This document shows, piece by piece, positions 30,400-42,917 of a stretch of 64,000 nucleotides of DNA. Origin of the DNA: Coix lacryma-jobi var. lacryma-jobi. Its lineage: Eukaryota; Streptophyta; Magnoliopsida; Poales; Poaceae. The notes below the pieces were generated by a model. It did not search any database. It worked only from the letters and a program-made list of their open reading frames with translations, and had not been told where the DNA came from. How positions within the stretch are numbered: position 1 is the first letter of the stretch; every line of letters begins with the position of its first letter. A program made the position numbers and the translations under genes. The DNA is taken from positions 99,494,848-99,558,847 of the forward strand of contig CM019826.1 in assembly GCA_009763385.1 (NCBI GenBank), in the 5' to 3' direction.

Positions 30400-32498
30400 T
30401 GAGAGGTCCAAATGGGCTAGAGGGGGGTGAATAGCCTAATTAAAAATCTACAAAAATACTTAGGCAAACACTATTAGAATAACAAATGGCGAAGCTTTTT
30501 GCGCTAGCCTAATAGTGTGTTGCAAGCCACCTATCCAACAATTCTACCTAATATTTCTATGTCACACAATCAACTAGAGCTAATAAAAATGCGGAATAAA
30601 ACAATCTAGCTCTAGCACAAGTATGATATACAAAGAATGTATATGAAACAAGTGTGTGCACAAGATATACCAAGCTAGCTAAATACAACTAACTAAACAA
30701 GGTATATGACAAGAGATAGTATCTACACAAAAGAATAGCTCAAAGTAAATACACAAAGTAAAAGAGCTAGATAGAAGTGGTTTCACCGAGCCTTCGGGAT
30801 CGTCTAGTAGAGAGCCAATCACCGGTGAAATCCGCTCGTGATGCCAAACACCAAGAATATCAATATGAAAACCAATCACCAAGATGTGGAAGCAATCACA
30901 ATAAGCACACGGGACACCAAGATTTATCCCGAGGTTCACGTGCTTGCCGGCACGCTACTCCCCGTTGTGTCGACCAACACTAGGTGACCCGGTGGCTAAT
31001 TGGCACAACACCAAGCTCACAAAGAGCGCCACAAGAATCTACCTCTAGTGAGGTAGCTCAATGACACGAGCAATCCACTAAGGATGCCTTTTGCCGCTCT
31101 AGCGAGGTGAGGCTCCAAAACCTCTCACAATCTTGATCGGTGGTGGCCAAGAACAAACTCCTTCTCTTGCCAACGACACCACAATGCCTCCAAGCCGTCT
31201 AGGCACCGGCAAATGCCAAGAGCAACAAGAAACTCAAAGCCGATGCGAAGAACTAGTGCCACTAGATTGAACTCTTTCAAATCACGCACTAGATCACTCA
31301 ATCTCACTTGGTTTGATCAATTCAACTTGGGAGATGAGTTGGAAGGCTTGCCAAGGCTCATTAGTATGCTTAGAAATCAGAATGTGCAAGAGAGTCTCCT
31401 AGCAAGCCGGCCAAGCCCCTTAAATAGGCCACACAAGTCGGCCTAGCCGTTGGGCTAAAGACCCGAGCATCGGACGCGCCGGTGTCGGGGCCATCGGACG
31501 CTCCCTCAGCGTCCGATGCTCCGATGAGCACCACGTGTCCCCCTGCTATAAATTAAGGCCGCCCGATCCCAACGGTCATATTTCTTCGTGCCACGGTTAA
31601 TGTGACATCCGAAGCACCGATGTCAGGCATCGGACGCTCCGTTGCCACAACTTGATTTCGCTCTTATCTGCGTCACAACGGACGCGTCGGCACCTTCACG
31701 TCGGACGCTCAACCCCTGCGTCCGATGACCATGCAGAGAGGTTCCAGAGAGGGCCAAAACACATTGGACGCATCCGATGGATCCCCATTGGACGTAGGCC
31801 AGCGTCCGATGCTCCCTGGAAAGCTAGCTCGCGCCACGTCACGTGCATCGGACTCTGCAACAATGATTCCTCAGCGTCCGTTGCCAGCGACCGATGCTCC
31901 TTCAACAATTGTCAGTAGTTAGGGTTTCCCATCGGACGCTCGGCCTAGCGTCCGATGCTTCCGCCAGCAGCGTCTGATGCCCCTAACTCAGCAACTTTTA
32001 CTTCCTAACATCTACCCTTGCTTCCATGCGCCAACATCAAAGTGTTTCAACAATTGTGCACGCGTGTTAGCATTTTACAAAGCATTTTCCAAGGGTTTAG
32101 TTAGTCACTCACTAGGTCTTTATCATCGATATGTTAGAGAACACCTAGTGGCACTTGAACACCGCATAAGCCGTGAATTATCTCCTCTTAATAGTACGGC
32201 TATGTATCCTAAATGTGATCACACTGCTAAGTGTCTTGATCACCAAAACAAGAGCCCTATAGGTTATACCTTTCCCTCGGGCCTCTTTGCTTCATCTCTT
32301 CTCTTCTTCGTCTCACCAATGGTAGAGCACTTGATCTCTTGAGTGCTTGTGGCCATCACCATCCTCCATGGATGCCACCTTGCTAGCTCCACCACTTGGC
32401 TTGGTCACAATCCTTTCTTATAAGCTACACACATGCTTAGCAATAGGATTAGACCAAATAGATTTCATCAATTAACTAAAACTAAACTAGGGCTTTCA
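30400..32498 (-). repeat. 3' LTR of Copia-2
   Basis: Plus-strand ends TGAGAGGTCC and GGCTTTCA. In minus sense a TATTTAAG box lies near 31428-31420. It is directly preceded by a cluster of CATCGGACGC/GCGTCCGATG motifs (31980-31450), including the inverted pairs at 31492-31518 and 31930-31957. Confidence 0.9.
31492..31957 (-). repeat. Hairpin-forming CATCGGACGC cluster upstream of Copia-2 TATA
   Basis: At least two perfect 10-bp-arm inverted pairs: CATCGGACGC, a 7-nt loop, GCGTCCGATG at 31492-31518; and the same arms with an 8-nt loop at 31930-31957. Additional single or diverged copies occur between. The 5' LTR repeats this at 40414-40440 and has another pair at 40708-40733. Confidence 0.85.
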
Positions 32499-33498
32499 AT
32501 CTCCCCCTTTTTGGTAATTGATGACAACCTATACAAAGATATGTGATTTAAATTTGAGTAACCACATTGATAGTATTAGCTCCCCCTACATATGTGCTAT
32601 AGAGTTTGGTTCTAAATTTAGCACATATGTATGATTATGAAATGTGGGTGAGCAATACTACCAATGATGATGCTAAGGTATATGAATGGACCTTTGAAGC
32701 GTGATACCAATCGGAGTGCACATGTTATACCATCCTTAACACCATTTGTCACTAGACATACATCAAAACTCAAGAACCCCGTGAGATCAACATTATAATA
32801 AGGCTCTTGATCCACTTGAAAATACGAAAATACAAGTATGTCTAGTTATAATCCTATTCATGCTAGTGAGACATATCATTAAACATGTGAATAAGCATAT
32901 TTCAAATGCAACAATTATGTCATAGCTTGCTCCCCTATTTATATGCTCCGATCTTACTTGAAAGTTTACTTAGCATGTCTCTTTTTATCTTAGCATTTTC
33001 TCCCTCATATCTTTGTCATCATTTTCTCCCCCTTTGTCAACAATTAGCATAAAAGAGGGGCAAGTTTGAATGAAAGAAGACAATCTTTGCATTAAGAGAT
33101 TCATATGTGGTAATCAAACTTAAGTCAAGTTATGGCTTAATCTAGCTGATGAGAATAGGATATGTAACACGGTTTGCTCTAGAATAAGCTTCTTCACACA
33201 TCTTACAATGGTTATCTTACTCACGTTGGTTAAACACCCATTGCTCACTTACTAGACCAAACACTAGAGTTACAAGCTCACAAACAAGTTATGTGCTACC
33301 ACTAGATCAAGTCAAACATAGAAGCAATAGTGGTACCATATATACTTCAAATTCATTGGATTTACCATGAATGAGCCTAAATAAGCAATGTGATTGCTAT
33401 ATGAACTAGATCACATCCTAATAAGAATGCATGCACATGCCGGAACAATTTCACCTTTGCTTTCTTGGAGGAGAGGCATGTCATAAGTGGGGGTGCAT
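32499..33498 (-). other. Copia-2 3' region and polypurine tract
   Basis: About 1 kb between pol and the 3' LTR with no coding sequence seen. In minus sense it ends ACCAAAAAGGGGGAGAT directly before the LTR (TGAAAGCCC), a clear polypurine tract (32499-32515). Another GGGGGAG-type purine run lies near 33015-33025, again suggesting repeated tracts as in Copia-1. Confidence 0.75.
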
Positions 33499-36400
33499 TC
33501 AACTCATGTTGGAGAAGTCTAGGATATTCAATTCATTCCTTAGCTTGCAAAACCTCTTTCATCTAGTGGCTTGTGAAGATATCGGCAAGTTGATCATTGG
33601 TGCCCACACTTTCAATAGATATATCTTTCTTTGCTTGATGGTCTCTAATGAAGTGGTGCCTTATTTCAATGTGCTTTGTTCTTGAATGTTGAACCAGGTT
33701 GGTGGCTATTTTGACGGCTCTCTCATTATCACATAGCAATGGGACTTGTCCAAACTTGACTCCATAATCTTGCAATGTTGCTTTCATCCATAGCAATTGT
33801 GCACAACAACTACCCGCGGATATGTATTCGGCTTCGGCGGTAGAGAGTGCAACACTATTTTTCTTCTTTGATGACCATGAGACAAGTGATCTTCCAAGCA
33901 AATGACAAGTGCCCGATGTGCTCTTCCTATCCACCTTGCATCTCGCATAATAGGAATCCAAGTATCCAATTAATTCAAATTGAGAGCCCTTGGGATACCA
34001 TAGTCCAACATTTGGAGTGTGCTTCAAATATCTCAATATTCTTTTGGTTGCCTTCAAATGACTTTCCCTTGGTGAAGCTTGGAACCTTGCACACATGCAC
34101 ACACTAAACATGACATCCGGCCTTGATGCGGTCACATAGAGTAGGCTTCCAATCATTGACCGATATAACTTTTGATCCACCATGTCACCACTAGAATCAC
34201 TATCCAAATGTCCATTTGTGCCCATTGGAGTGGTTATTGCCTTTGCTTCATCTAACCCAAACTTCTTGAGCATGTCCTTGATGTACTTGCCTTGACTAAC
34301 AAATGTGCCTTTCTTCATTTGCTTGATTTGTAATCCAAGGAAGTAACTAAGCTCTCCAATCATAGACATCTCAAACTCCTTAGCCATCATTTCTCCAAAC
34401 TCTTCACAAAAATCTTGGTTGGTTGATCCAAAGATAATGTCATCCACATAGATTTGCAACACAAACAAGTCACTTCCAATCTTCTTAGTGAAGAGAGTGG
34501 TGTCAACCTTCCCAATCTTGAACCCTTTAGCTAACAATAAATCCCTCAATCTTTCATACCATGCTCTTGGTGCTTGCTTCAACCCATAAAGTGTCTTCTT
34601 GAGCTTGTACACATGGTTGGGCTTCTTCAAATCTTCAAATCCGGGAGGTTGCTCAACATACACTAGCTCATTGATGAATCCATTGAGAAAAGCACTCTTG
34701 ACATCCATTTGATATAGCTTCATGTTGTGAGAACAAGCATATGCAAGTAAGATTCTTATGGCTTCCAATCTAGCAACCAGTGCATAGGTTTCTCCAAAGT
34801 CAATGCCTTCCATTTGAGTGTATCCTTGTGCAACCAATCTTGCTTTGTTCCTTATAACAATGCCATGTTCATCTTGCTTGTTCCGGAAGACCCATCTTGT
34901 ACCAATAACATTTGTGTTCTTTAGTCTTTCCACTAACTCCCAAACATTATTGCGGGTAAAGTTGTTCAACTCTACATGCATTGCATTTACCCAATCAATA
35001 TCCATCAACGCTTCATCAATCTTTGTTGGCTCAATAGATGATACAAATGAGTAGTGTTCACAAAATGAAGCCAATCTTGATCTTGTTTGCACACCTCTTC
35101 TTATGTCACCAACAATTTGATCTAAAGGATGATCTCTTGCAATGTGTGTTGGTTGGAGCACTTCTTGTGATTGGACACTTGTACTTGGATGAGCCACTTG
35201 AGAGCTACTAGCATCTTGTTGATCATGAGAACTACTAGAGCTTGCAATATCATTGTCTTGTATGGTTGGTGGAGAGAGCACTTGATCTTTGTCATCTTCT
35301 ATGTTAATTACTTGCTTTGGCCTTATATCACCAATGTCCATGTTCTTCATAGCTTCCACCAATTGTGTTCCTCTCACATCATATAGATTATCTTGTTCTT
35401 CATGAGAACCATTGGTTTCATCAAACTCAACATCATGGACTTCTTCAACTATTCTTGATGTGTTGTTCCACACTCTATATGCCTTGCTTGTAGTGGAGTA
35501 ACCAAGTAGGAACCCTTCATCACATTTCTTTTCAAACTTGCCAAGTCTTGTGCCCTTCTTCAATATGTAGCACTTGCACCCAAAGACCCGGAAATATGCA
35601 ATGTTGGGCTTTCTATCATTGATGAGCTCATATGGTGTCTTCTTCAATAGAGGGTGACAATAGAGACGGTTGCTATAGTAGCAAGCCGTGTTGATTGCTT
35701 TGGCCCAAAAGGAATCACTCACATTGTATTCACTAAGCATAGATCTTGACATATCAATGAGTGTCATATTCTTCCTTTCAACTATCCCATTGGATTGAGG
35801 TGTATACTTGGCCGATAAATGGAGGTTTGATTCCAAAGTCATCACATAACTCATCAACTCTTGTGTTTCTAAACTCACTTCCATTGTCACTTCTCACTTT
35901 CTTGATTCTTCAATCAAACTCATTTTGACTTCTCTTGACAAAGGTTTTGAATACCCCAAACACTTCTCTTTTGTCAACAAGAAAGAAGACCCATGTGTAT
36001 CTTGTATAGTCATCCACTATCACAAAGCCATACTTGTTTCCCCCAATACTAGCATATGTGGTTGGTCCAAACAAGTCCATGTGCAACAACTCAAGTGCAT
36101 GTGTAGTGCTCATCATTCCTTTGTTAGGATGAGTGTTTCCAACTTGCTTTCCCATTTGACATGCACTACATAGCTTGTCCTTCTCAAAGTGAACATCTTT
36201 TAGCCCTCTCACCATGTCATGCTTCACTAGCCTATTTAGTTTCTTCATTCCAACATGTCCCAAGCGCCTATGCCATCGCCAACCCATGCTTGATTTGGTG
36301 AATAAGCATGTTGTCAATTGAGCTTTACTAGCATCAAAGTCCACCAAATAGAGATTCTCATATCTAAATCCTTTGAAGATCAATCACTTCCATCAACACT

Positions 36401-36705
36401 CACAATCTCCACATCATCAACACTGAATATGCATTTGAATCCCAAATCACACAATGTGCCACTGACAACAAGTTGAAGTTGAGAGATTCCCAATAGCACA
36501 TTGGAGATGCTCAAGTCATTTGATATTGCAATCTTGCCCAAGCCTTTGACCTTGCCTTTCTTGTTGTCACCAAAAGTGATAGCATCTGCATGATCATCAA
36601 CACTGGTGTTGATTGATTTGAGCATTCTACCATCTCTGGTCATGTGTTGAGTGCACGCACTATCAAGCACCCAATGCCTTCCTCCCGCTTTATAATTCAC
36701 CTACA
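33499..36705 (-). pseudogene. pol: Copia-2 pol (protease, integrase, RT, RNase H), frameshifted
   Basis: Minus strand. Protease motif near 36676-36655 reads Asp-Ser-Ala where Asp-Ser-Gly is expected, a likely inactivating change. Integrase: HHCC zinc region about 36280-36130, first catalytic Asp in MDLFGP, second in SDNGSEF near 35888, Glu in IVERKN near 35790. A stop and a frameshift lie around 35910-35870, between the first Asp and the Glu. From 35890 to 33563 one long open frame covers the integrase end, RT (YVDDIIFGS, about 34450) and RNase H (TAEAEYISAG, about 33820). It is frameshifted by one missing base in the final ADIFT block near 33570; a further missing base follows before the natural stop at about 33499. 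Confidence 0.87.
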
Positions 36706-36719
36706 AAGAGATCAATTAT

Positions 36720-38749
36720 TTTTAGGTACCCAAACCTTTTTGGGTCCTCCAAGGTTAGTCACCAAGCTCTTGGGCACCCAAATTGCCTTCTTCTTTGGGC
36801 CAACCAAGGGTGCACCAATATACTTAGCCTTCACACCATTAGTGCCCTTTGTAAGCATATAACAAGAATCAAGTCTAATAGAGATGAAACATGAGCATTG
36901 TTCTTGTTCTTGTTCTTGTTAAAGCAATTTTGCTCTATATGCCCAGATTGCTTGCATTTATAGCAATACCGACCATTGCTCTTCACAAAACTAGTCTTGT
37001 GAGTAGCAAAAGCCGTCTTGCCCTTCTTGGGGGTATAGCCAAGTCCCTCCTTGTTAAGTGGACACCTTTGGCTACCCAAGCACTTAAGCAAGCGGGCATC
37101 TCCACCATAGGCATTGCCTAAAGCATGAGTGAGCTCAACAACCTTGTTTTTAAGGTTCTCATTTTCTACCACTAATGATGAATCACAAGTAGTAGAGGTA
37201 AGCATTTTAGTTGAGCTAGATGATGATGATGCATTTGTGGGAGCAACAATAATAGGAGCATAGAATGATTATCAAGTATATCACATGTAATTCCTACATT
37301 GCAAGTCTCTACAACATCCTCAATCTTACTTTGATCAAGGAGGGAGGAGTGGGCTTCCTTAAGCCTAGTGTGAGCTTGATCAAGCTTCTCATGGGCTTCC
37401 TCTAGCCTCTCATGAGTAGACTTGAGCTCATCAAAGGATTGCTCAAGGGCCTTATTGGCCTTACGCAATTCTTTGTACTCCTTCCTCTTAGTCTCAATGT
37501 AAGAGTGAGCATCTTGTAGCATGCTCATGAGGTCCACCTTTGAGTACTCCTCATCATCATCACTATCACTCTCACTATCACTCTCATCGGATGATACCTT
37601 AGTGGCTTTAGCCATGAAGCATGTCGATGGAGTGTTAAAGATTGAAGGCTTGCTTGATATAGCAAGACTAGCCATAGCCTTCTTCTTGGTGGTCCTCCTC
37701 TCATCATCACTAGAATCATCATCATCACTTGAGGAAGCATCACTATCCCATGTCACAACATTGGAACCACCCTTCTTCTTCTCCCTTCTCTTATTTCTTT
37801 TCCTTCTTTTCCTTCTTGTCTTCTTCTTGCTCTTCTTATGATCATCATCTTCATCACTCGAATATGGACAATCCGCAATGAAGTGATCCTTGCTCTTGCA
37901 TCTATAGCACCTCTTAGTTGTGCTCTTGGTTGCATCTCTTCTCTTTCTTGATCCATAGCCCTTCTTCTTCATGAATTTGCCAAACCTTTTCACAAAGAGG
38001 GCCATATCTTCATCATATCTATCTCACAACCATGAGCTTTCTTCTTCATCACTTTCCTCCTTCTTTGCTTTGCCCTTGCTCTTGTTCTTGGAGGATGATG
38101 CTTTGAATGCTACGGTCTTCTTCTTCTTCTCCTCTTGGGCTTCCCCATCCCTTTCCACACGGTATGTGTCTTGTGTGACCACATCACCTAGTACTTGGTT
38201 TGGGGTTACCGTATCCAATCCTTCCCTCATAAGGATAGTCACCAAAGTATCAAACCTTGGTGGTAAGCATCTTAAGAACTTGTGAGAAAAGTCCTTGTCT
38301 TCTACCTTCTCTCCCAAAGCCTTCAAGTCATTGATAATAACTTGCAACCGGTGAAACATCTCCGGTATGCTTTCATCATCTTGCATCTTGAACATGGCAA
38401 GCTTGTCCTTGAGAATGTACAACTTGGCACCCTTGACCGCCTTGGTACCCTCATAGGTCTCCTCCAATCTCTCCCATATCTCACTTGCTTTTTCAAGATC
38501 TTTGATTTGCTCAAACACCTTTGTGGCAAAGGCTTCATAGAACAAGTTGATTGCCACATCATTCCATTGAAGCTTATCTTCTTCTCTAGGAGTGGGACTT
38601 GCGGGATCAATTACCGCAAAGTCATGCTCAATCACATCCCATATCTTTCTATTCATTCCTCTTGTGAATGCGCACATCTTCCTCTTCCAACAATCGAAGT
38701 TGGTGCCGTCAAAATGTGGTGGCTTCCCCATATAGTTGATTTGAGCCAT
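36720..38749 (-). pseudogene. gag: Copia-2 gag, one nonsense codon and frameshifts
   Basis: ATG at 38749, about 45 bases after the PBS. The first block (38749-38027) is a plant Copia Gag: His-Phe-Asp-Gly-Thr-Asn-Phe near the start, then a Trp-rich helical core. A TGA at 38026-38024 interrupts, but the frame continues (38021-37172). It carries a CCHC knuckle (Cys-Tyr-Arg-Cys...His...Cys, about 37909-37868), a Lys/Arg-rich then Ser/Asp-rich stretch, and a heptad coiled-coil region (37480-37330). A frameshift near 37260 leads to a second knuckle (Cys-Tyr-Lys-Cys...His...Cys, about 36968-36927). The rest, to near 36720, is frameshifted again. This two-knuckle, coiled-coil Gag matches Copia-1. Confidence 0.85.
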
Positions 38750-38794
38750 TTTAACACCGGAGGATGTTAAGCCTCAAACAAACGGTGACCACGG

Positions 38795-38807
38795 CTCCGA
38801 TACCACT
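38795..38807 (-). other. Primer-binding site of Copia-2
   Basis: Minus-strand TGGTATCGGAGCC next to the 5' LTR edge; a tRNA-Met-type site with one change from that of Copia-1. Confidence 0.88.
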
Positions 38808-41422
38808 TGAGAGGTCCAAATTGGCTAGAGGGGGGTGAATAGCCTAATTAAAAATCTACAAAAATACTTAGGCAAACACTATTAGTATAACAAATGGCAA
38901 AGCTTTTTGCCCTAGCCTAATAGTGTGTTGCAAGCCACCTATCCAACAATTCTACCTAATATTTCTATGTCACACAATCAACTAGAGCTAATAAAAAATG
39001 CGGAATAAAACAATCTAGCTCTAGCACAAGCATGTTTTCCTAAACAGTAAACGGTAAACAGTCGGTCACTCTTTGTTTAGCGTTTAGGCCATTTAAACGG
39101 TTTTAAACGGAGTTAAACGGCCTAAACGGTTTTGTATGGTAACACTAAAATATACATATTTATGTATGTAAAAATTAAATTTGCTAGAAACTGTACATAT
39201 TTGCACATGTAAAAAATAAATATTATACCAAATAATATTTTTGGAAGAAATCTAAATCCCACAATATTTCATATACTCACAATGTAATTAGTTTTGTGTT
39301 GATTATGGTAGTCGTAGTCCTCTAATTAACCAAATTATGGATTAAATGGTTGTTTAGATCATTTAATCATGTCTACCTGATTTTCTTTAGACCATTTAGA
39401 CGGGTTTAAACGGTTTTAACGGGTTTAAACGGTCCAACCGTTTAATTCACCGTTTAGGGCCTAAACAAAACAGATGGCCTCTGTTTACCGTTTAAACGGT
39501 GTTTAAACGGACTAAACGGCCGTTTAGGCGAACAGAGAGCACAAGTATGATATACAAAGAATGTATATGAAACAAGTGTGTGCACAAGATATACCAAGCT
39601 AGCTAAATACAACTAACTAAACAAGGTATATGACAAGAGATAGTATCTACACAAAAGAATAGCTCAAAGTAAATACACAAAGTAAAAGAGCTAGATAGAA
39701 GTGGTTTCACCGAGCCTTCGGGATCGTCTAGTAGAGAGCCAATCACCGGTGAAATCCGCTCGTGATTCCAAACACCAAGAATATGAATATGAAGACCAAT
39801 CACCAAGATGTGGAAGCAATCACAATAAGCACACGGGACACCAAGATTTATCCCGAGGTTCACGTGCTTGCCGGCACGCTACTCCCCGTTGTGTCGACCA
39901 ACACTAGGTGACCCGGTGGCTAATTGGCACAACACCAAGCTCACAAAGAGCGCCACAAGAATCTACCTCTAGTGAGGTAGCTCAATGACACGAGCAATCC
40001 ACTAAGGATGCCTCTTGCCGCTCCGGCGAGGTGAGGCTCCAAAATCTCACAATCTTGATCGGTGGTGGCCAAGAACAAACTCCTTCTCTTGCCAACGACA
40101 CCACAACGCCTCCAAGCCATCTAGGCATCGGCAAATGCCAAGAGCAACAAGAAACTCAAAGTTGATGCGAAGAACTAGTGCCACTAGATTGAACTCTTTC
40201 AAATCACGCACTAGATCACTCAATCTCACTTGGTTTGATCAATTCAACTTGGGAGATGAGTTGGAAGGCTTGCCAAGGCTCACTAGTATGCTTAGAAATC
40301 AGAATGTGCAAGAGAGTCTCCTAGCAAGCCGACCAAGCCCCTTAAATAGGCCACACAAGTCGGCCTAACTGTTGGGCTGAAGACCCGAGCATCGGATGCG
40401 CCGGTGTCGGGGCCATCGGACGCTCCCTCAGCGTCCGATGCTCCGATGAGAACCACGTGTCCCCCTGCTATAAATTCAGGCCGCCCGATCCCAATGGTCA
40501 TATTTCTTCGTGCCACGGTTAATGTGACATCGGACGCGCCGATGCCAGGCATCGGACGCTCCGTTGCCACAGCTTGATTTCGCTCTTATCTGCGTCACAA
40601 CAGACGCGCCGACACCTTCACATCGGACGCTCAACCCCTACGTCCGATGACCATGCAGAGAAGTTCCAGAGAGGGCCAAAACACATCGGACGTGTCCGAT
40701 GGATCCCCATCGGACGCAGGCCAGCGTCCGATGCTCCTTGGAAAGCTAGCTCGCGCCACGTCACCTGCATCAGACTCTGCTACAGTGATTCCTCAGCATC
40801 CGTTGCCAGCGACCGATGCTCCTTCAACAATTGTCAGTAGTTAGGGTTTCCCATCGGACGCTCGGCCTAGCGTCCGATGCTGCGCCAGCAGCGTCCGATG
40901 CCCCTAACTCGGCAACTTTTACTTCCTAACATCTACCCTTGCTTCCTTGCGCCAACATCAAAGTGTTTCAACACTTGTGCACGTGTGTTAGCATTTTACA
41001 AAGCATTTTCCAAGGGTTTAGTTAGTCACTCACTAGGTCTTTATCATCGATATGTTAGAGAACACCTAGTGGCACTTGAACACCGCATAAGCCGTGAATT
41101 ATCTCCTCTTAATAGTACGGCTATGTATCCTAAATGTGAACACACTTGCTAAGTGTCTTGATCACCAAAACAAAGAGCGCTATAAGTTATACCTTTGCCT
41201 TCGGGCCTTTTTGCTTCATCTCTTCTCTTCTTCGTCTCACCAATGGTAGAGCACTTGATCTCTTGAGTGCTTGTGGCCATCACCATCCTCCATGGATGCC
41301 ACCTTGCTAGCTCCACCACTTGGCTTGGTCACAATCCTTTCTTATAAGCTACACACATACTTAGCAATAGGATTAGACCAAATAGGTTTCATCAATTAAC
41401 CAAAACTAAACTAGGGCTTTCA
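38808..41422 (-). repeat. 5' LTR of Copia-2, with a MITE inserted
   Basis: Same ends as the 3' LTR (TGAGAGGTCC ... GGCTTTCA). It is interrupted at 39031-39537 by a MITE with an 8-bp target duplication. The motif cluster and TATA are conserved (40380-40900 and about 40350). Confidence 0.9.
39031..39537. mobile_element. hAT-like MITE (507 bp) in Copia-2 5' LTR
   Basis: Absent from the other Copia-2 LTR, so the insertion is directly proven by comparison. Flanked by perfect 8-bp duplications AGCACAAG (39023-39030 and 39538-39545), the size made by hAT transposases. The termini form an imperfect inverted repeat (CATGTTTTCCTAAAC at the left; CTCTGTTCGCCTAAAC read inwards from the right). No transposase is encoded. 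The interior is full of AAACGG/CCGTTT words in both orientations near both ends, so it can fold extensively. Confidence 0.85.
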
Positions 41423-42917
41423 AGGGGCTTAGAAGAAAACGTCCGCAGACTCAGTGCGTAGGGCCGGTGGACTACGGTTTGAGGTTGGGATCTTTGAGGG
41501 ACTCTTTAGCAAAAATCCGGACGAAGGGGTATGGAGCGATCGGAATCGCTAGATCGGGATCAGATGGTGGAGATTAGAAGGGGAGAGCAGAGCGGCGCTG
41601 CAGACCAGAGAGGGAGAAGGAGACGGTGGCGCTCGGCAGCGCCATCGCCGGAGTTGGGTGGCGGGGCTCGGACCGGGGAGTAGGGGACGGTAGAGACCAC
41701 GGGGAGGGTATCAATATAACCAAGAGCTTCGTGCGGACTCACCATAGGTGAAATTTGCGTTGGAGACGGCTCTGGGACGGCGGGAGATCGGTGAGGCGGT
41801 GGTGGGGCTCTGAAATCAATGGCGAGCATGGGTTAGCGCCAACAAAGGGAAAACGAGCGAGATAAGGGGCCGAGACTCTTCATGGGACCACAACAGAGCT
41901 CGGGACGACCTCAGAGCGGCTGTGGAGCGGTGTAAAGCAAGAACAACGGCGACAGGATCTCGACTAGGGCGAAGCTCGCGGCTAGGGCGATTTAGGGCAC
42001 GAGAACTCACGATTCTTGGAAGAGGAGAGGCGGTTGACTCTGGGGATCTTTATAGGGGGCTTGGGTCGGCCGATAAGACCGAGAGGGAGGCGTGCAGAAG
42101 GCGGAGATGAGCACGGCTTTGAGTCCTGTTTGGGCACGGTGTGAGGAGGGGGATGACAGGTGGACCCCACCTGTAAGCGACAGAAGGAGGGAGCGTGCAG
42201 GAAGAGCTGCAGCTGACGGGCGGGCCATCAAAGTCAGCGACGGGGGAGGGAGTAAGCCGACTGGGCCATCGGGCCAACGGCAGGGCGCGAGGCGGTGCCG
42301 GCTGGGGAGCAGGGTCGACAGAGGCCCAAGAGTGGAGGGAGCGCGGGCGCTGTGGGAGAGGGATGGGCCAGCGCTGGGCCGCGCATTCGAGGAGAGGGAG
42401 GAGAGAAGTAGACTGACCTGGTACGAGGTTCGGGCCGTGCAAGGGGTGAAAGGAGAAAGGGAAAATGGCCTTCGGGCCAGAAACCGAAGGGGGAGAGGGG
42501 AAGATGAGTTTTGCCTTTTTCTTTTATTTTAAACCTTTTTCAAACCATTTTCAAAACCAAATTTGAATTTATATGAACATTGATTTGGAAACTTTGGGGA
42601 GAAAAAAAATAAGTTTTGAAATTTTGACCTTTTCCAAAGTTTTTGATAAACAGAAAGTCTTTATTTTCAAATCCTTTTCTAGAAAAATCATTTTAAAATT
42701 GTTTCTAAACCATTTGGAATTCAATTTGAATTTTAACCAAAACCACTCAATACAAAAACCCAAATGCACCAACATGAATGCACAAACATGTTTCTAAACC
42801 CTAGGATAAATTTTAATTTATTGAATTTTTTTATATCCCTATATTTTATGAGCACAAAAATTAATAAATAAATCATTTTAACTCTAATTCAAGAAATGCA
42901 AATTTTGGGGTGTGACA

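Larger units (their letters stand above)
30400..41422 (-). mobile_element. Copia-2: full-length SIRE/Maximus-like element, minus strand
   Basis: Perfect 5-bp target duplication AGGGG (30395-30399 and 41423-41427). In minus sense: 5' LTR 41422-38808, PBS, gag, pol, polypurine tract, 3' LTR 32498-30400. LTR lengths agree (2099 bp, and 2100 bp after removing the MITE and its 8-bp duplication). In a ~180-bp sample I count 3 differences (about 1.6%), so it is younger than Copia-1. It inserted into the long LTR of the Tekay-like element. Confidence 0.92.
28664..42917 (-). repeat. ~3.2-kb LTR with 10-bp inverted ends, split by Copia-2
   Basis: Plus-strand ends are TGTCACACCC (28664) and GGGTGTGACA (42917), perfect 10-bp inverted repeats. 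Removing Copia-2 and one target copy (30400-41427) leaves about 3226 bp. The right part (41428-42560) is GC-rich and the outer parts are AT-rich. GC-rich open frames on both strands there have no recognisable domain and I treat them as non-coding. Confidence 0.75.

Noticed and set aside
41560..42442. Several GC-rich open frames on both strands
   Set aside because: They lie in the GC-rich part of the Tekay-like LTR, overlap each other on opposite strands and show no domain.
42569..42797. Complementary open frames of 68-74 residues, Lys/Phe-rich
   Set aside because: They arise from AT-rich TTT/AAA text near the LTR edge; both strands are equally open, so no coding signal.
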